The notes beneath the pieces were generated by a model, which made no database searches, was not told where the DNA came from, and was given only the letters and a program-made list of their open reading frames with translations. Source: Nemopilema nomurai (lineage: Eukaryota > Cnidaria > Scyphozoa > Rhizostomeae > Rhizostomatidae). Taken from it: DNA of 64,000 nucleotides. Numbering within the stretch: position 1 is the first letter of the stretch; each line of letters starts with the position of its first letter. Position numbers and translations under genes: made by a program. The stretch lies in the NCBI GenBank assembly GCA_003864495.1, contig ML133401.1, positions 1,178,001-1,242,000 of the forward strand, in the 5' to 3' direction. Below, in pieces: positions 1 to 13,693 of the stretch.

Positions 1-3000
1 CAGGGAGAACAAGATGTTGTATTTCTCATGAGTGGAGCTGTGATCATAAGCATGCTGCTACCCTGTGTTCCATCATTGGTGGCACAATATCTAGGTGACA
101 TCTTGGACATATTTATCAAAATGGCATCATTTTTGGTTCACAAGCCAGGTAGGAAAATATTCATATCTTGTCTCTGGCATAATTGTTGAATCAATGATAT
201 GAGAACTCTACATGGTTATCATATAATTATCATGAAGATTCCATGATTATCTGTCCATTAATGATATGATGCAGCTTACCCAATTTTGCAAGTACAGCTA
301 CTGAAAATAATGTTTGGATATAAGACTTGCATCTTTTGTCTGAAAAGACCCCTTTCTTTCTTCTTTCTATTTGAACTTTTTATCATTAGTATGAGTTTTT
401 GTACTATAAGATATGTTCCTACAGAAAATGACACTTTATAGATTTTACCATTTGAGAACCTCTAGGTGTAGGCTACCTGTCCAATAATTAAAGTTATTCC
501 AGTTGTAAATCAGAAGCACTTTAATATTTAGCTCACAAGAAGCCGAATAACTTTTAAATCATTTGCATCATACTCCAGTGTTACTGGAGTATTGTATGTG
601 TTGAGTTATTATCTTTTTCTTATTATCTTGTGTGCTAACAAAGTAAGTAAATGATTGTACTTGTGATGAAGAAAATTATTTAGAGGGAAAATTGTTGGTC
701 TGACTTTAAAAGGAGCTGCTCTAAATAGCAATTAAAGTGTAGCTAGCTATGTGTTCGCAACTAGTTAATCAGAGCTGATAATTATGCAGTAGAAGTGTAT
801 CTTCCATTTCATCAGTGAACAAAATAGGCAATTTTCTGTTCCTGAATTTCTCTTTCTTAAAACTGCTTTTGGGACTAATTATTTTCTGTTTCATCACTTT
901 CAGCTGCTTTGCCTGACATACTCATTTTACATCTACAAATTGGTGTTTACATTCTTTTTCATCGCTTGTATGCTATGTATCCGAACAATTTCTTATCATA
1001 CATGCGGTCTTACTATGGTGACAAAGGAAATGATCCTGTCTTTCGCCAAGTCATTCAGGTACTTTGTCAATTTGCATCTGTTTTGATATTATTTTGCTCA
1101 TAAAGCGTATGGTTAGAAAGATACATTCAAGTTAAAGTTACAATTCCAACAAAGTTAATTTCAAAGTTGAATATCTTTTATGACTTAAATTGCCAAAGAC
1201 AGTCCATGCTTTTGATTCAATCAAATATAAGTAAGTGCCTCATGGAAAATTAGATAATAGGATTCAAGGAACTGAGTGGTGGTGAAGGTAGAGTTTTTTT
1301 CAGTTAAGATGACATCCAGCTTTCCTAGAAATCCACTCTGGTTTGGATGCTGAGCTTTTAAATGCTTAATATATTATTCCAACAAGAATGAGCTATTTGG
1401 CTATTTTCACTTTGATTTGGCAAATTGCTTTTATTTCTAAGTATTTGGAAAATTTTTTTTTCATTTACAGCCTATGTCCCAATTCGTAAAGCTCCATACT
1501 GGACTGATATTGGATACATCAAAATCAGAAACAGAAAAAACAAAGTAAGTTTTAGACTCCATCAAGTGACATGCCTGGTTTTCTTGATTCACTAAAAGAT
1601 GTTATTATTGAAGTTTGGCCTTTGAACCTCATCCAATTTCTTATTTTGTTTATTGAGCCAATTTCACAATCAAAAACTCTCTTGAATATTGATTTTTCTG
1701 TAGATGGAAGACAAGCCAACCACATGACATATTTGCTGAGTGCCAGAAGATTTCCTTGGATCCTCTTGATGCTGTTAAAGAGGCAACCTATACAGTTTTG
1801 TCAGAGACTAGTTTTAGAACTCAAGGCCTGGCTCCTGCAAAGGAGGTAGTTGTAAGCACGGCCGTTACGAGTATTGCTAATGATACCCTGCCTACGTTTA
1901 GCAGTGACTCAAAGGCATTCATCACTGAGAGTTCTTACGCTGACGATAATGGGAGGATTGTCAACGACCCTACGTCATATCTTTCAAAGCAAGAGCTTTC
2001 TTTGTTTTGGAGTCCGTCCTACTCATGCGGCCTTAGTACGCCACCCTCTTCGCGCACCCTTTCACCGGCAAACAGCGCACAGGACATTACCTGTTTAAAC
2101 GAGTTTTGTCAGCGCGCAGTGACGCCTTCTGCAGATGTCGAAAGAGAGGCTGGCAATGAACAACAAGAGACACGTGCGCCGCCTGCAGATGTAATTCGAA
2201 GACGGTCTGGGGGCGACTTGAAAAAGGCCCATCAGAAAAGCCACAAGTCCCCAAAGCTTAGCGTGAAATCGAAAAGTGAAGAAGATATGGAAAACAGAAG
2301 TAGCAAGGCCCGCAGAGAATTGAATAAAATCGAGATGAGTCCTGAGTGGTCCAAGCTTAATGTCGATAAGTCGAAAACATCACCAGGTAAAAAGAAAATC
2401 GAACAGTTGCAAGGGACTCTGAAGACCAGAATGAGTCCGAAGCTTTCCCGGTCGGATATTTTTGCAACCAAGCAAACCCGGTCGGCCCCATCCACACCCG
2501 GCTTGGCCCAAAAAGACAGTTTCAGTTTCCAACCCGTTCAAGAGCCTGAAAATGTACACTCCGACACACACACCCCAGACACATATCATAACCGAAGCTT
2601 GCCTCAATCTGGAACTGCCTTTACTCCTTATCAAAGCGAGAAAAGAATAGTCATAGGATCCCACAATGCATCTCGATCAGAATCCCCTGTCAGTAAGTCT
2701 AATGTCAGCATTTCGTTGTTACGAGTGGTGAAGGAGCTGCATCAGGAGGCCTTGTCGAAGTCCCACGGCCCAGCCTCTCAGGAGCAAGACGTGGGCGAGC
2801 ATTTCGAGAAATCGAAGGCAAAGAGCCCGCTGGAGCTTCTTGATGAGTTCATCGAATGTGGAACCAGCATGCACTCTCATCAGCTAAGCAGGTAATGTTA
2901 AACTAAGGTAACGTGATCAATCCTTTTCAGGTCTGCTTGGGCGAATGAGTGCGTTGATATCGGTATTTTATTCAGGAGGACTGATCTATCTGTTCCCAAG

Positions 3001-6000
3001 TACATCATTTCTTGCTTGTCTTTGGCTTAACTGCGGTTATCTTTATCCTAGGATCCCCATAACAAGTCAGATTGACACCGATTGGACCTATTTTGGTGGT
3101 ATGTAAATTCACGTTGTTGTTGTTGTTGTTGCAACACCTCAGTGATTTAAGTAATGCAGCGAACAGCGATCTTCTTGAAATGGCATAATATGACTAGGAT
3201 CTGGTAGAGCAAGACATTTTTCCATGTTTTTCCTTTCTGAAGCCAGTCAAAGTCATTTACTACTGGCTTGTCAAACAGAGTAGAATAGTTTTATACTGAG
3301 AGCACCTCATCTTCAACGAAACTTCTTCAACGGACGACCAACCCGATTAAGAGTGAACATTTACTTTGTTTATCTCAAGGTTCGACTCCCGCGGACGAGT
3401 TATCAATACTGAAGACCCAGTTGAACTTGTTTGAAGTGCAGTTGCAGTATCAACGATATAAATGTGACCAGCATGTTTTGAGAAACCGGCGCCTGGTAGG
3501 GAAAGTACACAAGGCTCAAGCAATCGAAGACGAGATCGACACCCTGGTTTGTAGCAGCCATTATTATTAGTGCAATGACTCGTCAAAGGAAGATAGACTA
3601 ATTGTACCCCCGCCACGGGGGAAGGTACCAAGAAGTTTGCTTGGGGGATAAAATAGGGCAAAGTGTTTACATTAGTTAGCAAGATGGGGTACGAAATTGA
3701 GTCAAAGTTGTCACATTCTTTGCTAATGCTATCTGATCATAAAGCTCTTGTTCAAGTAACGCAAACCATAGACGATAGAAAATCATAGAAAATTGACCCT
3801 AGTCACGAATAACTGTTCAGTTTACTCGCTGCCATTTCAACCACATGCATTATAAATGTTACCTTGACGTTTGGGTACAATATCATTTGATACTCATTAT
3901 AGTCAATATTTGTAAAAGCCGGCTGTTTGATCTTCTCAGTCTGTATTGTAAAGAAGAATATGCCGTTTAAAGCCCTCCTCCAGATAGAATGTACCGTTGA
4001 TGGAACTGTTTTATTGTAAACGCGTGATGCTGTATAGCGTATCACTTCATTCCCAGGCTGCATCAGATTGTCATTGAGAATCTTTTCCTGTCACGGGTTT
4101 GTTAGCGTCACAAAGATTTGCACTGTAATTGCACAAATTTTTTCGAACAAACATTTGCTTACAGGTTTAAATTCTTTTGCAAGTGATTTAGTTTCATGTT
4201 TTACTCAGAGAAACCAGATTTCATTACTGCATTCAGAACTGAAAGAGGCTAAAGTTGCACTAAAACACAGAGACGAACTTACGAGGTAGGTTATGCTGCT
4301 TGGTATATTCTCATCTTGCTTTGGAGTTTGCAACGTGCATATAGAATGAATATTAATAACATTTTTGTACCTTTGTCATAGCAAATATTACTTATCGTGA
4401 TATTTCTGTTTAGGCGGAACCAAGAAATATACCATGCATCGAATGAGAGAATTTCGCAGACAATTCAGTAAGTGACTGAGATTTAGTAATGATTAGAAAA
4501 ATTTCTGTCTTGAAATATTATACTCAGTCCCATTTGTCAAACTTACCTATCTTCGAACACATTTTTTGGTCTAATATTTTGGGGAACCATATTTTCTTGC
4601 TGTTTTGTGTTCATTTATATGATTGCTATAATTGCACTTGTAAGGAGAGGTATTGTAACAAATTTAGCAAACCTATTTTTTCCGAGTATAAAATTGAAAA
4701 GGTTCTTTTTCATTTTTTGGAAGAACCACGTAAATGAAATTGAGTCCAATTCCCCTTTCATACTCTTATAAAACTTAATAATCATGTTATAATTATTATT
4801 CATTGTTAATAGTCATATTATCTTTCTGCGTTAGCGTTTTTTAAAACAGCAATTGGACAACAATTTGATTGCTGTAATTGAATGGATGGGTAATTTATTT
4901 ATGGATCTGGATAATAATCAGACTCCATTCTTGAATTGCAGAGGATTCCAAGCAGAAAATGAAGTACTCCGGTGCAAGCTAGATGAGCTTGTAGACGAAC
5001 TGGCCTCGAAAGAATGCAAGCTCAACGACACTGATTCGGTCAGTTTTCACGAGCTATTTCATAGCATAAAATGCGTGTTAAGTATAAACAAGAAAAGTTG
5101 ATTTATCAAACAAAATAGTTCCTATGTTATGCTCGCTCTTGATTTGAAGCAATTTCTGCGCAAGATTAAAACTTATTTCTTATTTCAACAAAATCAGGAG
5201 CTCAAGTCTGTGCAACACGAGTTATTCGAGACTGTGTCCGAACTTGATCGAATAAAGCCAAAGTTGGAAATAAACAACGCAGTGCAGGCCAAGGTAAGGC
5301 TATTCGAATTGTATCGGCTTTAGCGGCGTTACTGTTTGGTTTCAGAGTTGCTGTCCTCAAAACATATGAATGTTGATGGATGCAGATATTTTATAATCTT
5401 ATTATAAATTTTATGCCAATCAAGACTGAAAAAGGATGTAGCGTTTGGCTTTTTTGGCCAATCAGCAAATCGAACTCCATGCACTGCTGTAAAAGCTCCA
5501 GTTTTATTTTTGCTACGTGAGTTAAGGTATTCATTTTGATGAGAAAAAGTCCAAAATGCCTAATTAGAAAACGTTTACTCCTGGCTAGCTTTGGATGTCG
5601 GATAAAAATGTTGGTACATCGCATACCTACCATTGACTTCGCATCATGTGTGAATAAAGGGTTCTGGTGCACTCTCGGTGACTAAGCATTATCATTGCAT
5701 ATAGATTGGCGTTCACTGTCTGCTTTGACAACCACGCACTTTCTTTAAGGCGGACAATCTTGCGAAGGCGCTGGTGACATTCCACGATAAATACGACAAG
5801 CTCAAGCGACAGGTTCAAATGTTTGAAAAGGGACATGCTGGTGGCGAAGAGTCCCTGATGGAGCTGATGGCCCTTCAGAATGAAGTCAAAGGTACTTATG
5901 CCCTGTCTGTTCTGATCTGTTCTGTTGGTCCTTTAGTTCTGACAGATGTGTCTGACAGAAGCACATTACAACGAACTGGACAAACGCAGTGCTTTGTTTG

Positions 6001-7522
6001 ATGCTGTTAGTTATTATCACGATAAAGTTTAAAAATGGAAATATGATTGTTATTAACAGTGTTAGTCGTCAGCATACGTTTGCTGTTTGCAATGTCATTT
6101 GTTTTCACAAATAAGATGCAATGAAGCGGAGCAATAAAAGCCTATAGCAGAATGGGAAAATTTCGAATAGAACCATAATGATTTCATTTCAAACGTAAAA
6201 GCAAGCTTTAAGAGGTAAACAAGATTTGAGGTTTATTTTACTTCTGTACCTTAACTTTCTGTCAAAATTTTTGTATGGTTTTAATACAGTTAATATTAAT
6301 TTCTAGAGCACAGATTCGAGCGTGAGAATCTAACGTCTTCCCTTGATGCTGCCAAGGTTCGAATTGCTGACCTCGAAGCACTCCTTGCAAAGAAGGTATA
6401 TCAAGTTTGATATTGCATCAAACAACTTTGGCGTGTTTTCTTCCCCTTGTTTCTTTATCTATACGCGTCAGCCAATGTATTATGGTGCTAAATTGTATCA
6501 TATCTATTCACAGGAATTATTGATCAGGGAACAGAGAACGAAGACCGAGGAAATTTATCAAAAACACGAAGAAGAGAAGAAGGTCGGTAGACTTTTGTTT
6601 GTTTCAGATTTTTTTTGATTCTGCGTGATTGAAGAAATCTTCTATTTGAATCAAATAAACACTTGTATATGAAAAATGACTTTGACCTTAGCCGTACGAA
6701 AATATGACCACCTTGACATATGGCACATACTGATGACGCATAGTTATGACACATAGTTATGACCCATATCAGGACAACTACTTAATTTTGACAGTTGAGG
6801 ACAGGGAGTGACAGAGGATAAGGCCAAAATGCTGTTGGCGAGGGCTAATTGCATAGATTTGTCCATGATAAGAATCCTCCAGGCGTCATTTAAATGACAT
6901 TGACTCAACAATTACATGTCAAAGTTGAAATACCGAAGTCGTATTTTTTTGCTGAAGATGATTAAATTTAGTTATTGCTTGCTACTTAGACCCAATTTCG
7001 CTCTAGATTTTAGATGAAAGATACAAATGCTTGAAAAAAACCGTTCAAAGTATGGAGTCCTATATTCCCCATCTATTTGCTAAGTTAGAAGAAAACGGTC
7101 GCGATGTGCGGGGGCAAAGCCAGGGGGGAGGGCACAGACGAGGCGAGAGACATGATCGAAGTAGTCATGGTGCATACCATTCACATAAAAACTATCACGG
7201 AGAGAAACGAACTGAAGACGATGTCAAGGCGTCGAAAAAAGACAACGAAAATGTCGCTGGCGGAGAGCAGAGCAAACAGGTGATTGGCGAATCTAGAGGC
7301 AAGACGAAAGCGGATGGTGACCATAGCAACGCGAGCCAGAACGGTGGAACCCAGTCCTCTTTACTGCTTGATAATGGCAACGAACAGAGGAAAGATGATG
7401 TTCACGCATCTTCTGGTCCTCATAGGGACAGGAAATTGGGACAGACGCGAACCAAGTCCCCCAACCTTGACAATGACGAGCACGTAAATGACAGCGGTAT
7501 AGAGTACAGTGGCGCTGTGTAG
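1..7522 (+). CDS. TSC1: Hamartin (tuberous sclerosis 1), 5'-partial, 14 exons in window
   Basis: Hamartin is the scaffold of the TSC1-TSC2-TBC1D7 complex, which inactivates RHEB and so restrains TORC1. Exons read: <1-148, 904-1058, 1471-1544, 1704-2891, 3052-3098, 3380-3546, 4209-4285, 4414-4467, 4942-5038, 5198-5293, 5750-5891, 6307-6395, 6514-6582, 7007-7522. All junctions are GT-AG and all phases agree, giving about 972 residues. The peptide follows human hamartin in order: a DVVFLMSG segment; FHRLYAMYPNNFLSYMRS; the KISLDP segment after a conserved W-K; FWSP...CGLSTPPSS; SPLELLDEFI; DWTYFGG; and LRNRRLVGKV opening the coiled coil (about residues 540-820 of this partial protein). About 120 N-terminal residues should lie upstream. 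The large exon 1704-2891 encodes the variable Ser/Pro-rich middle. The final exon ends in a hydrophilic His/Lys/Asp-rich tail that I cannot align to the vertebrate C-terminus. The family call is from remembered homology and is firm; exact small-exon borders are inferred from splice signals and frame. Confidence 0.95.
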
Positions 7523-7718
7523 GCAGTGTTTACGAAATTTGTCTCTATTCATTTAGGTAGAATCATAGGGCTGCCACGCCAGCTATTTATAGTAGGAATA
7601 CATTCATATTTTACAAAGATGGAGCTTTTGTTCTTCCACATAAATATTTCACTTGTGTATGTCACGAAAGGCTGCCTTTTTATGCAATCTGATTAAATGC
7701 TAAATGAAATTGTGAAGC

Positions 7719-7724
7719 AATAAA
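7719..7724 (+). promoter_or_regulatory. Polyadenylation signal of TSC1
   Basis: AATAAA lies 197 bases after the TSC1 stop codon (stop at 7520-7522). It is the first good hexamer downstream and the flanking DNA is AT-rich, so the 3' UTR is probably about 200-230 bases. The cleavage site is not visible. Confidence 0.6.
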
Positions 7725-9794
7725 GTTATGAATCAATAGAATTTTGAATCAATGGTTTTCATTAATCATGTTGATGTTTCACTAACATATAGATTGTATA
7801 TGTGAATTTCCTAATCCCCTTTGGCTTAGTAATTTCCCTTATTTATATTTATACTTAAAGGTTGACTTTAACTTGTAGCATTAAAACAATGACATTAATT
7901 TATCAGAAAAATATTTGAATTCGAGAATATCATTTGATCAAATTTTCAAAGACTGAATGCTGATCTGCTCATTTTGGTTTAAAAGAGGATGGAACGGCCA
8001 TCATCACACAACCAAATGAAATGGTCCTGTTGTTGGGACAATTAATCAAATGATTATTTGGGCCTTGTTCGGTCTGTCAGTCTCTGGCAAATTTTCAACA
8101 TTTGTTTAATGTAATCAAATGTGTTTAATGTGTTCTTCCAATTCGTTTGATCAAACGACGGCTTTTGAATTTTTTTACTTACTTCATTAACGCAGACGTT
8201 AAAAAAGGCCATTGAAAGCCAGCTGTTTCAACTATTTATTGTTGCCTTTTGACACCGCTCAGAGTAATCAACATCCAAGTAAAAACCGAAGTAAAAAATG
8301 GTGGGTGATACTGATGAATTCATTTCACATTATCCATTTCAGCTTCTTGTCTGACATGTTTTGAAAGTATTCCGCTTTCAAGTTTTAATATAGTTAACAC
8401 CTTAAAAGCCAATATACTAAACCAGAAGTTCAGCTCTTAGGTGCGCATGCATAGCTTCTCTGCCCAATCAACTGCTCCACTTGTGTTCAGTTTTCTAATT
8501 TTCTGTTTCCTTCAATATTCCGTGGCTCAATTTCTGGTGCTCATCTACTATGCACTGTGTCGTATGCTTTTCACCAGCCGATTGCAACTTTTATCCACGC
8601 TGAATGATTTGTGATACAAACATCAAGTTGGTAGGCCGCACCGAATGACATTTCCGCGTTACCACCAACCGTACTGAAGCCAAGGGAAACTGAAAGACTA
8701 AATTATCGGTCTTTCATCGGTGATTAAGCGGCTCTGAAAACGGAGAAAACAGCAAGGATAAATGATGCAATTATGTCCTCTTTAAATACCTTGTAGTGAA
8801 GCTTCAGTAAAAAGGACTAAAACGATTGAATTGACCATGACAAAAATATACTCTCGTTGCATTGATTTGATCTTATTGTTCAAAATACTGTAAAATCACT
8901 TTTGGTTATTTCAGTGTCACCTCTGGTTTGCAATTTCATTACTACATCTGTACATACTTCTTTCAATCTCTATATTGTTTTGTCTCTAATGTCTTTATTG
9001 TCTCTCATGGAGAAGCAGGTAAAAACTACCCTTCCAGTTTGAAAGAAGACCGTCTCTGACACAAGCAAACGGGATCCCTCTCACTTTACTGTGTTTTGTT
9101 CACTGTTGAACGAATAGTAAAGAGAAACAGATAACAAGGTTGGCAGGAAGCGATGTCAGAATGCAATGCAAGCTCATGCCCATGGTCATCTTACAATCCA
9201 CTGCATTTAAAGAAGCAGCGTCCATGGAAATCTGGTGGGTGCTTGCAAGCTTCAAAGCTTCAAATCTATTTACCCCATTACTGGTTTTCACATTACATAA
9301 CTTTTACTGTTATCATAAAAGAAACCTGAACAGGTTAAAGGCCTCAATGCACCGGAGTATTCGAAACGATGTGTTGGATTAAAGCTTTAAGACCGACGGT
9401 CATAAAAATAACATGGATTTAGGTTGAGGTACAAGTTGAGTGTAACCATTGATTTTGCAAGTAATCCTCTATGCTCTTTTACTCCTGCCTACCAGGTATC
9501 TTAATGGCTCTGTAGGTGGTAACTCATCAGCAGACTGAGACTAAGATGACAACTTGCCAAACATTTTTGTCACCTACAAAAGGCTGCCTAAATGTAGCAG
9601 CTTCCGCGTTAACATAATTTAAATAAAAATGTCACATTGTCACGTGATTGAGCCTACAGGCACAGGAGTTATGACGCTGCGGATGAATTTAATGAGACTC
9701 TAGCACTTTCAAGTATAGATTCGAATGTGGGTTGTTACAATGCAACTTGAGTTTTGTCATTTGGTTGCATCATTTGGTTGGACCAGACTTGACT

Positions 9795-9871
9795 GGTCTC
9801 CCTGTGGCTAAACTGCCTCCCAGAAGATAAACCTGCCCGTTCACCGAAGCCAGTTTAGCCACAGGGAAACC
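9795..9871. repeat. Inverted repeat with 21-bp arms (hairpin)
   Basis: Arm 9795-9815 and arm 9851-9871 are reverse complements with one mismatch; both contain CCCTGTGGCTAAACTG or its complement. A 35-base spacer separates them. A decayed related motif (CACACTGTCAAACTG) follows at about 9920. It could be the remnant of a small inverted-repeat transposon or a foldback element. No coding content. Confidence 0.6.
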
Positions 9872-10100
9872 GGTAAAGTCTGCATGCAAGCTAGGTTTGA
9901 CCAAACTCGAGTGGGGTTTCCACACTGTCAAACTGTCTATCCAAAAGTGGGTGAAATTTCAACACTTTCATACACTGATTGTCATTACACTGATTGTCAT
10001 CTCAGTTGAGCGAGATTACAACATTGGGACAAGCTTTTCGCAAGTGGATATACTCTATTCACTCTAATTGCAACATTGTCAATGAGTAAAGTTGCCTTGG

Positions 10101-10207
10101 AAAGTACCGTTTGTTGAGTAAAGTACCGTTTGTTGAGTAAAGTACCGTTTGTTGAGTAAAGTACCGTTTGTTGAGTAAAGTACCGTTTGTTGAGTAAAGT
10201 ACCGTTT
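10101..10207. repeat. 19-bp tandem repeat, about 5.6 copies
   Basis: The unit AAAGTACCGTTTGTTGAGT repeats from 10101 to 10195 with no mismatches, then a partial copy runs into a T tract. Perfect identity suggests recent expansion or ongoing slippage. Intergenic, no coding frame. Confidence 0.9.
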
Positions 10208-13200
10208 TTTCTCGGGCCTAGATCAGGTTTCTAGTGCAAGTGCCATACTAATGATAAGCACTTTTAAGTAGGCCTAACCGTTCTTATCCAACGAAAGTCT
10301 AAACGTCAACAAACAAGATACAATCAGCGGGCTTCTTTGACCACCAGTGTTTCTTTCTGTGTAAGTTCTCTATTTGTGTAATCCTATCCAAAGATACCAA
10401 TTGGATTAGGCGAAAATTTAGCAAAAACATAAAGTTTGGTGAAAATTTCCTGATAAATTAGCACTTTAATAATTCACAAAGACTTAGAATCGACTTGCAA
10501 AGAAAAGATCAGTAGCATTATTGGCTTTGCAATTTGTGAATGGAGCTTCTGTTCATCGACGGAGGAACACCTGTAGCCTTCAACACGGTGGTAGTTAATT
10601 TCTGCTTAATGACATTCTAAACTTTGACGTAAGGAGACATCCATTTATTTAAGCCTTTTCAGCCATGAATATGACCTCAAATGAACTTAGATGAGACAGG
10701 AGACAGATATTAAGTTTGCAAGGTACCTCTTTCATTGCGTCAGATGTCAGATGAATTGTGACAAGGAATTATATCAAATTTTTTCTCTGCAATCTGCCTC
10801 ACATAATAAATCGTCCAGGTAGTTTCTGCCTGCGGCATGGCACAAGAGTATTGTAACTTACTTGAAAATTTCTAAAGCGGAGCGTGCCTTAGGGAAATGT
10901 AGAGATGTGGGAACACCCACAGTAAGCTCCAAATTATACTATATCTACTTGATTTATTATCATAAAGCATTGGAATTCGCCCAGTGACCATTTTTTGGAG
11001 ATAGACGATTAGGATACAAAGAGCAATGGCTGGTACAATGCTTCTCGTGCTTCGATCCACTTGGAATAACATTTTGATCCATCCAAAGGAACGAGTAAAA
11101 CGCGGAGAAATCCGTTAAAATAAATGGGATTTCATTTTAAAATAATGATAAGCTCAAAGAGTTTTATTAGATTTAGCGTTGTATGACGACAGAGCCAAGA
11201 CAAGTAGAGACAAGCCAAGTAAATGGAGGACCAAGAGAAGCAAATGTCTTTGATCGGACCAAGCTGTTTGGCTAAACTATGGAGTTTTTGGAACGAATAG
11301 TTTCTCACTTCATGCTTTGCAAAAACTATTCACGTAATCAGAATTTTTTACTAATGTATTCGTGATTGGCCTGTTGAAGCAGCGTAATCAGTTTTCCTTT
11401 CAAGGTTCGAGGGAGTCATTGAAATATGGTTTTACTGCATAGCACCCCAACAAAATTGGCAGCCATTTATGGAGTTTCTACATCGCTAGACACGGGTTTA
11501 GAGGAGGATATGCCTTTTAACCCTTAAACGTTGTGATATCAAATTACCTGAATTAAAGACATGCAGAACATGATTTAGAGAAAGATTGAAACCTTAGCAA
11601 ATTATTTGCACATGGAACGTGAGTGTCCTCGAGAAATCAGTATAGGCATTCTGGATACAACTGGTAATGATAAAAAGTTCCCAGTTTTTTTTCTGCATTT
11701 AAAGAAGTCAAATTGGTAGAGAACATGAAGAGTAGCTAGGATTATTCAGCGTTACTATACGTTTATCTTTTATAGTTGTTTCTGTGTGTGAAAAAGGAAC
11801 ATTTAGATTGACTCAAGTCCCAAGATTTTATAATTTGGGTATTAAACTGATCACAGTCTATTAGAAACCCCTGAGCTATTATACTATTACAACTTGGAAT
11901 AGCCTCTATGCTAGCTGCGTGGGACCTTATTTTCGATAATTCTGCAGTGTGTGGTTTATGCTAGGGCGATGTCAAGTAGACTTTTGTACAAAAGGAACTT
12001 TGGTATAGAAGAGTGATTTTGAGTAAAAATTTCGGCACTTCAAGCAAACCACTGATCAAGAAGGGTGAAGATCTGTAAATTACTTTAATCCAAAACAATA
12101 GTGATTAAGGTCTTAGAGATAATTTTTCCTTGACTCTGTGCAATCTGATTAAGAAGTAATGTATGCAATGAACCTTGTGCTTCTAACAGAATACAACCAC
12201 AGAACTTAGGTTGCCAAAGTAAAGCACCGCAAAGGACCAGAAAAGTTTCTTTCAGGTAGGCAAAAAACTGTATAGCTAAACTAGACAGCTGAATTGTAAC
12301 ATTCAATCTGTTATCTGCTAACCTATGATATTTACGCCAACTCAGTTTTTGTCTTATTCTTACATTCTTACGTATGCTATATTGTTGCAATTAGCACGTG
12401 AAATTTATGTCTTTGTTGAGTTTTTAAGTCATTTTCTTTAAAAATAATCATTGCATTTAGAACGAGGGTTCCTTGGAAACCAGCATATTTTGTGTAGAGC
12501 CTGGTTGTCCAAGCAATCTGAAAGTAAGAGCAAGTACAATGAACTAAACAGCATGACAGCTCTAGACTCGGAGATGGTACATGCATCAACAAAAGGCCAG
12601 TGAGAAGGATGTCCTTCTTTGTTTGAACAGTCAGCAAGCAGGCAAATTTGAAATGCTTTTGAGCCCTAAACAGATATATCCCTTGGCCTATTTCTCGATC
12701 ATTTTTACGGGTGCCCAAGTCTCTTTTGTAATCCTATCTCTCAAAGATTAAAGGAATCTTGATAATCTCTAATAGCTTTGTAGGGAAGCCCTAAAGTCGC
12801 AATGTATGCGTGCAATTTTCTTAAAATGTTTTAAGGACGATATTCAGACTTATTCAGATGTCAAGCACTCTGTGACCTGCACAAAAGCAATCGCATTTGG
12901 AAATCTATCAAGGGAGACAAACACTTTAAAGCAATTTGGACTTATAAAGACTAATCATATCCACCAAGACTGGAATTTTTTCCACCCATCTGGCAAAGTA
13001 GTCGACTATAATGGACGATCAAACTTGGCTAGACAAACCTGAATCACTCAAGAGGATGTCCACGTGGTGGCTATTGAACTTGCCCATCAGAATTGCACTG
13101 TGTCATTCTACCTTCTACTTTTCAAGTCAAAATAGCACTTATTTTCCCTTTAGTGTTAAAGAATATTGAAATATTCATTTTCTAACGAAAACTTTTTTCT

Positions 13201-13405
13201 ATCAGCCTTAATACAAGTTGGTACCAAATCATTCAACAAGCGAGCTAAAAATACTACAAGCACCATGGAGACAAAACCAAAGCCTTTTTGATATTTCTTT
13301 GCAGGCTTTAGACAAAGCCTCCTTCCTAAACACTGAATAGAAAAAAGATAAAGCGAGCTGACCCAGCCTTCGGTGTGTCTTCTGGAACGACCCGTGTGAC
13401 ATTTA

Positions 13406-13693
13406 AGGCTGGTTTTCTACAAAACGAAATTGGGCTCCCGTATTTCAACGTATTTGACGTATTTTTGATTTTCATATAATTCATCAACCGTAATTCGTCG
13501 TATTTTGTTGGGAGAAACAAAATTGTTTGATTTCTTCCGATGAATTACGTTGAGTTACCTTCTATTAGGATTATTTACGTCAGACTGTTAGAATTTGGTC
13601 GGTTTTCATATGACGGAAATAATCTTAATTGAGCGTAGACTCTGAATTGCGATGAATGAAATACGTCGAAATTCCTTACATGAAAACCAGCCT
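13406..13693. mobile_element. Harbinger-type MITE (288 bp)
   Basis: The element starts AGGCTGGTTTTC and ends with its exact reverse complement GAAAACCAGCCT. Both ends are flanked by TTA (13403-13405 and 13694-13696), a 3-bp target duplication of the kind PIF/Harbinger transposases produce. The inside is AT-rich, has many ACGT-containing words and encodes no transposase, so it is non-autonomous. The family label rests on the TTA duplication alone. Confidence 0.6.

Noticed and set aside
3347..3682. Minus-strand open frame of 111 codons
   Set aside because: It lies antisense over the TSC1 coiled-coil exon 3380-3546, whose frame matches hamartin closely; there is no independent support.
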